From Chrysomallon squamiferum (Eukaryota > Mollusca > Gastropoda > Neomphalida > Peltospiridae), in the NCBI GenBank assembly GCA_012295275.1, contig CM022670.1:35191801-35202800 (forward strand): 11,000 bases of DNA, read 5' to 3'. The translations under genes were made by a program, and so were the position numbers. This document shows, one piece after another, positions 1 to 11,000 of the stretch (position 1 is the first letter of the stretch; each line of letters starts with the position of its first letter). The notes beneath the pieces are model-generated. The model saw only the letters and a list, made by a program, of their open reading frames with translations, did not search any database and was not told where the DNA came from.

Positions 1-723
1 CATTACTATAAAACAAAACCCGATATCGTTCAAAAATAATTATCACTTTGAAAATCTCTATTAATAATATATATTAACGACAACTGATATATTTTTTTTT
101 TTTTTTTTTTTTTTCAACGGGACGTTTTCGTTTCGACTCAGTAGTGTTAGACAAACAATGAAAAAAAATAACCTCCGCACTTCAGCTCATATAATAATCG
201 ATTCTACAATTTCCTTCATTTCACTCATTTACCTTAAATAATAGAAAACCGTTATGCTTGTTTTTGCCTATAGCTGTTACAGCAGCAACTTATTACTGAA
301 ATTACACAGTAGCAGGCATACGTCCAAAACAAGATGCTATTACATCGACATACAGAGCAGAAGGCGGTGTTGAAAAACATTTATATAAAATAAATAATCT
401 GTTAAAATAATAAACACAAGAACTTTTTTTTATATATATTTAAAAAAAAAAAAAAAAGACATCGTTAGAAGCTGTTCAAAAGTCTGTGAAGGTCACAAAC
501 ATATTTTTATTGCCGGTATAAATTCTTTGGTTTTAGAAGTAATTAAATGGTTCCTTTTTATTCTGCTTCGAAATTACTGAACAGATATTTTTAAAATATC
601 GGGAATAGTAGCATAATTTAAAAGATATATGCGTCAAACAAAAGGAAAATTCATGAACAGATAATGCCACAAAATAATAACAACATCAGTAGTAGTAATA
701 GTGGTAGAAGTACCAGTAGTTGC

Positions 724-757
<34 letters not shown>

Positions 758-808
758 ATAGTAGTAGTAGTAGTAATAATAATAGTAGTAGTAATGATGA
801 TGATTTTG

Positions 809-860
<52 letters not shown>

Positions 861-886
861 CAACAACAATACTAATAATAGACAGG
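1..886 (-). other. K+ channel intron 1 (partial), AT-rich with repeats
   Basis: This stretch lies downstream of the T1 exon in the channel's orientation. It holds no frame resembling the second half of T1 or the membrane segments. It contains poly-T at 92-114, a T-run and poly-A at 424-457, and a compound triplet repeat at 687-880. The matching 3' splice site is outside the window. Confidence 0.7.
687..880. repeat. Compound trinucleotide microsatellite (AGT)n-(AAT)n-(AAC)n
   Basis: On the plus strand, interrupted AGT units run from about 687 to 800, followed by about sixteen AAT units (809-856) and AAC units (about 855-869). The repeat begins about 12 nt inside the channel intron after the donor. 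Open frames here that read as poly-Ser/Asn (plus) or poly-Leu (minus) are products of the triplet period. Confidence 0.95.
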
Positions 887-892
887 ACTTAC
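887..892 (-). other. 5' splice site of the K+ channel intron 1
   Basis: The minus strand reads GTAAGT directly after the last T1 codons, a perfect donor match. Homology to K+ channel T1 domains also stops here. Beyond this point the frame stays open only because it runs into CTA/TTA triplet repeats that would read as poly-leucine, which is not channel sequence. Confidence 0.88.
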
Positions 893-1172
893 CCGTGCGA
901 TAGAAATCTATGATAGAATTGAAAACGGCGGGGTGGCGATCAAAAAAGTACTCCTCCCGGTCTCTCTGGGCCTCGATGTGGGCCTCCGCGAGGCGCGAGA
1001 GCCTGGTGTTGGGGACGTTACGTAACGTGGATACGTGGGTCTCGTGCCTGACCCCGCCAACATTGAGCAGCATTCGGTCGTCTGCCTCTTTCCTCTCTTG
1101 TTTGTTGTCTTCATTTTCTGACGATGTAAAACCATCACCGTCCTTCGAATCAGTAATATCCACCTCGTTCAT
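893..1172 (-). CDS. First coding exon of a Shaw/Kv3-type voltage-gated K+ channel (T1 domain, partial gene)
   Basis: This exon encodes the cytoplasmic N-terminus of a voltage-gated potassium channel subunit: 93 whole codons plus the first base of a split Gly codon. Residues 1-32 are acidic, polar and probably disordered. Residues 33 to about 94 are the first half of the T1 (BTB-like) tetramerisation domain, which sets subfamily-specific assembly. Visible landmarks are NVGG (37-40), RHET, TRLSRL (56-61), EYFFDRHP (74-81) and FYRTG at the exon end. The NVGG-x-RHET and YFFDRHP combination is typical of the Shaw/Kv3 subfamily; Shaker has NVSGLRFET and FFDRN instead. The exon ends ACG G|GTAAGT, a consensus donor in phase 1. 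The rest of T1 (including the Zn-site cysteines), the membrane segments and the pore lie beyond the left edge. The start at 1172 is the first ATG after an in-frame TGA (1206-1208) and has A at -3. Subfamily is fairly sure; the exact paralogue cannot be told. Confidence 0.9.
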
Positions 1173-1245
1173 CGTACAAGTTTGAATACCTTGGGGGTTC
1201 GCCTTTCAACATGGATCGCGTTCTCACCGATTCAGCGTCTGTCAT
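1150..1245 (-). other. Upstream ORF overlapping the K+ channel start codon
   Basis: A 31-codon ORF starts with ATG at 1245, has a second in-frame ATG at 1212, and ends in TGA at 1150-1152. It overlaps the channel ATG (1172) out of frame. If the mRNA 5' leader contains this stretch unspliced, scanning ribosomes would meet it first, which would reduce channel translation. Its peptide has no recognisable domain. A possible GTGAGA donor lies within it, so it may instead be interrupted by an intron. Confidence 0.4.
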
Positions 1246-1262
1246 ATTTCAGTGAAAGGAAA

Positions 1263-1355
1263 TTTTTTTTTTTTTTCTTTTTTTCTTTTGTTGTTTCAAT
1301 ATATTACGTATTTTATCTGTATTACATGTATATGTATATATATATATATATATAT
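1263..1355. repeat. Poly-T tract and (TA)n microsatellite
   Basis: A T-rich run interrupted by single C residues occupies 1263-1289. A perfect (TA) dinucleotide run follows at 1335-1355. Both lie just upstream of the channel start region. Confidence 0.9.
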
Positions 1356-1679
1356 CAGTATAAAAGTATCAATTTTATTCTAGGTCGTGTTTTTTTGCTT
1401 TTCATCCGTCATCCATCTCATCCGCATTGTCACTGTTGCACGTCGGGAACTATGACTTCCGCACAATACATCGCGATGGTGTTTTTATATTAACTTCCTA
1501 CGTCGTCGCAGTGAATAATACATTAACCGTGCCATAAGCAACTCTACGTGGAGAGCCTAGACTCCTGGGAAGCTGGAACCATCTGTGCACGAGACTTTTC
1601 CCGGCACGTGTCGTTATTTCCAGCAATCATTTTCACCTGGTTACAACACCAAGTACATTGATTAATCAGGGAACCAACT

Positions 1680-1735
1680 GACAGTGTTATCACGAAGAGG
1701 CCGGAGAGAGCGAGCGCGCGCGCGCTGTGCTTCAA
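1680..1735. promoter_or_regulatory. CpG-rich segment, candidate promoter/5' leader of the K+ channel gene
   Basis: About 510-560 bp upstream of the channel start, the AT-rich background gives way to a GC-rich block with an alternating (CG)n run at about 1713-1723, flanked by GAGAG-type purine sequence. The surrounding 1380-2090 interval is also less AT-rich and nearly free of repeats. The position would suit a promoter or 5' untranslated exon for the minus-strand channel gene. No TATA box or initiator can be assigned, so this rests on composition and position only. Confidence 0.3.
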
Positions 1736-2090
1736 CAGTCGGCAGTCAGATGTTCGCAGACGACCGACACCGACATTTTCCAGAAGACAATGCCATTATT
1801 CAAACCTTCCCTTTTGCAACGCCTGTTCATGCGCAGTCTGCCTCGAATCAGCAGCTTCGATCGTTTCGCTTTCAGCTTTCTCGTCATATGACTATTATCA
1901 TTAAAACGGTTTTTTTTTTAGTCCAGAAGGATCACAACAGCCGATGCCTCGCAATACAGTCACCATGGAAACGGTATACACGACAAAAGAACGGCCGCTG
2001 TGTTTTTCGAGAAAGCACAGTTTTTGGATCAAAAGCGAGCGCAAGTGTGTGGAAGCTGTAAGCTGGGACTCAAGTGGCTGCTTCGTTTTA

Positions 2091-2128
2091 ATTTATTTAT
2101 TTATTTATTATCATTATTACTGTTATTG

Positions 2129-2163
<35 letters not shown>

Positions 2164-2361
2164 CGTTTTATTTTATTATAACTTTTGTTGTTGTTGTAAT
2201 TAGCATAATTAATTATCTAACCAATGATACGATTTCATTCTTCAAAACTGTTGAGACGAAAATCTTTTTCTTCTTCTTCTTTTTCTTTTTTTACGGAATG
2301 ATAATTGCTTATTTTCGATACTGTTGTTGCTGTTGTTGTTGTTGTTTATATATATATATAT
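2091..2361. repeat. Cluster of simple repeats: (ATTT)n, poly-T, (TTC)n, (GTT)n, (TA)n
   Basis: Successive low-complexity blocks are ATTT units at 2091-2107, 33 uninterrupted T at 2131-2163, TTC-rich sequence at 2264-2292, GTT units at 2323-2346 and a TA run at 2347-2361. Open frames across this stretch that read as poly-Phe or poly-Cys are repeat products. Confidence 0.93.
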
Positions 2362-2539
2362 GCAGTACGTTATCTGAATATATATACAAACACTTTGAAG
2401 ATAAATAATTAATTTTAAATAATAAATTATAATAAATATAATTAAAAGAACAAAATGGTAGCTATAATCCAGTTGAAGGCGTGTCTACATCTAGCGTAAA
2501 TTGTAGCTCATTTATTCTGATACAGTAATTACAGAGGCA

Positions 2540-2641
2540 TATTATTATTATTATTATTATTGTTGTTGTTGTTGTTGTTGTTATTATTATTATTATTTTA
2601 CTTATTTTAATTTTATTTTAATTTATTTATTTATTTATTTT

Positions 2642-2672
<31 letters not shown>

Positions 2673-2674
2673 TT

Positions 2675-2727
<53 letters not shown>
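2540..2727. repeat. Long composite microsatellite (ATT)n-(GTT)n-(ATT)n-(TTTA)n-(TTC)n-(TTA)n
   Basis: Almost 190 bp consist of consecutive T-rich units on the plus strand: ATT (2541-2560), GTT (2561-2580), ATT (2581-2597), TTTA-like (about 2600-2640), about ten TTC units (2641-2670), then TTA with one slip (2671-2726). The sharp boundaries between motifs suggest repeated slippage and motif conversion. Confidence 0.95.
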
Positions 2728-3595
2728 TTTAGAAAAACAAAAACAACATTAGCAATAGTTAGTTGCGCTATTACAGTCTCACTCATGTTCAATTACAATG
2801 AGTAGAAGCCAATATCTGATTATAATCGCAAAAAAACATCATCAAGGTAAAATAATTCTGATTGTAGTTATGACAATAGTTTAGCTACTTGACAGGTTTA
2901 TTAAAACAACTTAATATTACATATGACCTGTTATTCAAAACTGAAAAGTTACAATTATTCATGCATTCAAGTGACAACTTTATAATCTTCAAGTGTTCGA
3001 GATTTTTAAAGATTGCTTTTGTTTGACGTTTCGGTCATTCTCGATTATACTTGCTTTATTTTCCAAACCGTTTATTTTATTTTCTGCTGATTTATCTTTA
3101 CTTTTATCTTTGTTAACAGGTTAGATTGTTAATAAGATGTACAACATCAATATCAAAGATGGATCCCTGATTTCATCAAAGGAAGTTTCATTTTCTAAAC
3201 GAAATGAGTTTCTTTTCCGAGTAAAAAAAAAAAAAAAAAAAAAAACCGCTTTCTTTTTAAAATCTACAGTGTTATATTTTAATCTTTCACAGTTTTAATT
3301 ATACTAGTTTATTCCAAACCTTGGCACTGCATCACCACTGTTTATTATCTGAAATCAGCTGCTTTGTGTTTATTCAGTATTTCTTTTTTTTTTTTTTTTT
3401 TTTTTTTTGCAAAATTTAAGTGGGCAGTTGTTTTAATATTATTACAATACGATAATTAATATACAATTTTTGAAGCTATGCACGTGCGTTTTATTATTTA
3501 TTTTATTTTATTTTTGTCTGTGTGTATTGTTTTGTTTAGTTTTCACAATCAGTTCTGCATTGGCGCGACTCTAAGTACAAAATAACTGTCTTAAC
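2728..3595. other. Non-coding AT-rich flank with two homopolymer tracts
   Basis: No plausible exon or RNA gene is visible on either strand. A run of 23 A lies at 3223-3245 and 25 T at 3384-3408. The remainder is unique AT-rich sequence. Confidence 0.6.
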
Positions 3596-3798
3596 ATCGA
3601 TTAAACTCGTTAACGACGATTTAATCGTCGCGTTTGAAAGAAACCTGAAGGACTTAATCGATCACTTTGGAAAGGTTTCAACCTCTGGTAATGTTTTACA
3701 CTTGTAGGAAGTTCCGTCTTTGTTCTGACGGACCAGATTAAACTAAATAATCGAGCAAACATTTGTTAATGTTGTAAATTCGCCGAACAAACATGTTC
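3596..3798. repeat. Cluster of nested and consecutive short inverted repeats
   Basis: An outer pair (ATCGATTAA at 3596-3604, TTAATCGAT at 3654-3662) encloses an inner perfect hairpin (CGACGAT at 3614-3620, ATCGTCG at 3624-3630). Three more follow: AGGTT/AACCT (3673-3684), TCCGTC/GACGGA with an 8-nt loop (3713-3732), and GAACA/TGTTC (3785-3798). CpG and GC content are higher than in the surrounding DNA. It is not recognisable as a tRNA, snRNA or known SINE, and no coding frame runs through it. It may be a remnant of a small non-autonomous element or a structured non-coding segment. Confidence 0.5.
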
Positions 3799-3799
3799 A

Positions 3800-5300
3800 A
3801 GTAGTGGCTTTTGAAACCTAAAATGAAAAAAAAAACAAAACAAATTGATAAATAAATAAATAAAAGAAAATACAAGTAAAATTAATTTTCTGAAGGCAAA
3901 TGGATTAACAATAATTTGTAAACTGTTGTTGAAAAGTGAAAATCAAGGTCAGATGTTTATAAATAAATTCGTAAACAGTTTATAAATGTTACGAACCTTG
4001 GAATTGTTGGCAGGCGTTATTCTAATATATTTATGAATAAAAGGGCAATAAATAAATGAAATAACATAATAATAAGGGAGAAGAAATAAAACGTCATGAC
4101 TGACATACACCTAACTATAAACATAAAACTGATCAGCACATATTAATATAACATGTAAGAGATAACAAAGACTAATGCATTCAAACATTAATTTTTAATT
4201 TTTTTTTATATTTTTAATAAACATATTATTTACAGATATAGAGATAAACAACCAAATGCTCTGATGATGAATGAATAGCAGCTTTTTCACCAATGAATTG
4301 TACTTCAATTATAGTTAACATGCAACCTTAATAAGAATGGTCATAGAAAACTCATTATACAAATTGTTTTCTCTTATTCTCGATTTTGTATTGCATTAAA
4401 GTGTTTAAAATTCAGTTAATAGTATGTATCATTTTATTTTTTCATAAATTAAAATAATTTTATTTTTAATCTTTTTTTTTTTTAAATCTTTATCCTCTAG
4501 TACCATGAAGTACATAAAATGTATCATTATAAAGTTATCTACCAATTTACATCACCACTACTTTATAAAACCCTCAGATCAAGAAAGAACATATGAAAAA
4601 TAACTTTCTACACAATTATAAATACATGTATGTACATATTATAATGACTGTAATGAGTTCAAGGATAAATATTTTTAAAAAGCATTCTTTTTTATTTAGT
4701 TTTACATTTTATTTCAAAATATCTTAAAATGAACCTTTGAAGACTTCAGTATATTTTTGGATAATTCCAGTTTATTCTTTAACTCACAGTAGTCACCAGT
4801 CTCCCCATATATAATGATAATATTGTAATGCAAAGAATAACTAGGCTACAAGAATGCTGGTATCAGTGCAACTTGTCTGTACCATCAAACATACACCCAC
4901 AGATATTCATGTGATATTTTACAAATGTTTAATTTGCTCTTCAAGTTTTTAAGTCATAATTACTGGAAATACTCAAAATTCTAAATCACTTATGTTTTAA
5001 AAAAAAAAATGAAATCTGCATACATGTCGTTTTGGTATTTCAATATCATCAATACCAATAGCCGTGCTTACTTAAAGAATTGTAAATTAAGACTAACTTA
5101 ATAACAACAAAATAAAAAATAAAAACGGAGAAGAAGGAAAAAACAAAACATAAAATTGATCAGAAAATCATTATTGCTGACTGCTAAGCCGTGCAAAGAT
5201 TATTATGAGTACTGAAGGTGTTATTGGAAAAGCAATTAACGTAAAGCCGATTGCATTAAAACGGAATATGCCAGTTTCAAGAGTGATTGAATGCACTGAT
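3800..5300. other. AT-rich intergenic region, nothing recognised
   Basis: This lies between the channel's 5' flank and the 3' end of SMIM7. It has no frame, splice-site chain or RNA-gene motif that I can support. Additional minus-strand AATAAA hexamers (for example at 4691-4696 and 4708-4713) could serve as distal polyadenylation signals for SMIM7. Confidence 0.5.
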
Positions 5301-5306
5301 TTTATT
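5301..5306 (-). terminator. Candidate polyadenylation signal of SMIM7
   Basis: The minus strand has a canonical AATAAA about 270 nt downstream of the SMIM7 stop codon, a normal 3' UTR length for a short gene. AATAAA is common by chance in DNA this AT-rich, so the assignment is tentative. Confidence 0.35.
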
Positions 5307-5571
5307 ATAACAATTTTACTTCAGTCAAAACGTTGCTTTAGAAAAAAAACAAATTATGAATTAAAATTATAAAAAATATAATTGTTTTTTAAATGATTTT
5401 TTTTTTTTTTTAGATCTGCCCTATAAAAACAATTTAAAAAAAAAGAAGAAAAAACACTATTTTCTTCAGCACAATTATGGCTGTTATTGGATGTATTCAA
5501 ACTCTGCATGTTATGATGTTACTATGCCCAAGATGGTTAACCCAGTTGAACCACTTTGTCAGTGCCACCAT

Positions 5572-10621
<5,050 letters not shown>

Positions 10622-10633
10622 AACTTCACTTTG

Positions 10634-10639
10634 TTACAT
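10634..10639 (-). other. Minimal start-stop upstream ORF (ATG-TAA) ahead of SMIM7
   Basis: The minus strand reads ATG TAA immediately followed by four codons and then the SMIM7 ATG, all in the same frame. If transcription starts upstream of 10639, ribosomes would meet a start codon directly followed by a stop. Such elements can stall initiating ribosomes and lower downstream translation. Confidence 0.45.
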
Positions 10640-10804
10640 AACTAACAAATAACACTCAAAACAAGTCTGCCACGGTTTCAGGAAGTACGCTTCCGCCACC
10701 TGTTACGGCCAGTAACTCTAGGAAGACCTCAAATATTAATAAACTATTTGTTTAACAAGACTAACAGTTTTAATATTCGTGTATGTTCGGAAGACTTTGA
10801 AAAC

Positions 10805-10852
10805 ATGCCGAAGAGTGCCGATATGATGCTTTCTCCCCTTTTTCCGAAGTAG
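10805..10852 (+). other. Short upstream ORF in the divergent leader
   Basis: An ATG at 10805 opens a 15-codon frame ending in TAG (10850-10852), before the plus-strand gene's ATG. It could be a uORF if the leader is unspliced, or lie within a 5' UTR intron ending at 10914. The peptide shows no domain. Confidence 0.25.
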
Positions 10853-10866
10853 TTTAATCCGACCGA

Positions 10867-10914
10867 TTTTTTTTTTTTTTTTTGTTTCCTTCTATCAATC
10901 TATATTGCTTGTAG
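10867..10914 (+). other. Candidate 3' splice site of a 5' UTR intron
   Basis: Seventeen T, then a pyrimidine-rich stretch and CTTGTAG end at 10914, 17 nt before the ATG. This is a very good acceptor. A GTATGT at 10781 could be the matching donor, giving an intron of 134 nt. Alternatively the T tract is simply part of an unspliced leader. Confidence 0.4.
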
Positions 10915-10931
10915 GTTACTGGAGTGCCAAC

Positions 10932-10970
10932 ATGGCTAGTAAGCTGAGTAAAGATATTCCTGACATTGAG
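10932..10970 (+). CDS. First coding exon of an unrecognised divergent gene (partial)
   Basis: An ATG in a near-ideal context (CCAAC ATG G, with A at -3 and G at +4) opens 13 codons reading MASKLSKDIPDIE, followed by GAG|GTATGA, a reasonable phase-0 donor. The translation would continue in an exon beyond the right edge. The peptide is hydrophilic and carries neither a signal sequence nor a membrane segment, suggesting a soluble intracellular protein. Thirteen residues are too few to name a family. Support comes from the start context, the donor, the upstream acceptor-like tract and the head-to-head arrangement with SMIM7. The donor could be a chance match. Confidence 0.5.
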
Positions 10971-11000
10971 GTATGATTTCACTGATCATATTTTGTAATT

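Larger units (their letters stand above)
10622..10931. promoter_or_regulatory. Shared intergenic region and probable bidirectional promoter
   Basis: Only 310 bp separate the SMIM7 start codon (minus strand) from the start codon of the next gene (plus strand), so both promoters and 5' leaders should lie here. GC content rises at about 10660-10730. Several ETS-type cores are visible: a head-to-head pair GGAAG-TACG-CTTCC at 10681-10694 (with CTTCCG continuing to 10695), GGAAG at 10721-10725 and CGGAAG at 10788-10793. Clustered ETS sites without a TATA box are common in housekeeping bidirectional promoters. That part is family knowledge applied by inference. Confidence 0.6.

Noticed and set aside
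651-892. Continuation of the channel frame as a poly-leucine protein
   Set aside because: A perfect GTAAGT donor ends the exon at 893. The extension is triplet repeat (CTA/TTA units) with no similarity to K+ channels.
664-903. Plus-strand poly-Ser/Asn frame resembling a low-complexity protein
   Set aside because: It is purely a reading of (AGT)n and (AAT)n, antisense to the channel donor region, with no non-repeat content.
1544-1735. Minus-strand 63-residue frame with a signal-peptide-like start and several Cys
   Set aside because: It is short, lies in the likely leader of the channel gene, contains a donor-like CAG|GTGAAA, and matches no family I know. Kept only as part of the 1380-2090 observation.
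1944-2408. 154-residue plus-strand frame with hydrophobic Phe/Cys runs
   Set aside because: The runs come from poly-T, TTC and TTG repeats rather than a membrane protein.

Overview
The window is eukaryotic nuclear DNA. It is AT-rich and intron-rich, full of microsatellites and homopolymer runs, with short exons bounded by consensus splice sites. The coding parts point to an animal, because a voltage-gated K+ channel T1 exon and a metazoan-type SMIM7 gene are present. The (ATT)n/(GTT)n/(TTC)n compound repeats and long poly-T/A tracts would suit a mollusc, perhaps a cephalopod. That taxonomic guess is inference only.

Layout. (1) Positions 1-1172 hold the 5' end of a Shaw/Kv3-type potassium channel gene on the minus strand. 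There is one coding exon (893-1172), a consensus GTAAGT donor, and the start of a first intron that runs off the left edge and opens with a compound trinucleotide repeat. (2) Positions 1173-3590 are the 5' flank of that gene: a less AT-rich, locally CpG-rich stretch (about 1380-2090), then dense microsatellites. (3) Positions 3591-3800 form a compact cluster of inverted repeats, followed by about 1.8 kb of featureless AT-rich DNA. (4) Positions 5572-10621 carry, on the minus strand, a complete five-exon gene for a 76-residue two-pass membrane protein that I identify as SMIM7. Its coding exons are only 26, 42, 56, 91 and 16 nt, so none is long enough to stand out as an open reading frame. (5) Positions 10622-10931 are a 310-bp space between divergent start codons with repeated ETS-type GGAAG cores, a likely shared promoter. 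(6) Positions 10932-10970 are the first coding exon of an unrecognised plus-strand gene that leaves the window on the right.

The main result is the SMIM7 gene, rebuilt by chaining splice sites. Reading phase is consistent across all four introns, and the product matches the vertebrate family in both membrane segments and in the position of the stop. Other points worth checking are a minimal ATG-TAA upstream ORF before the SMIM7 start, a 31-codon upstream ORF overlapping the channel start, a compound triplet repeat about 12 nt inside the channel's first intron, nested inverted repeats at 3596-3798, and a palindrome with a GT-repeat in its loop beside SMIM7 exon 2. I found no mobile-element protein, CRISPR array, rRNA or tRNA. 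No wholly new system is evident.
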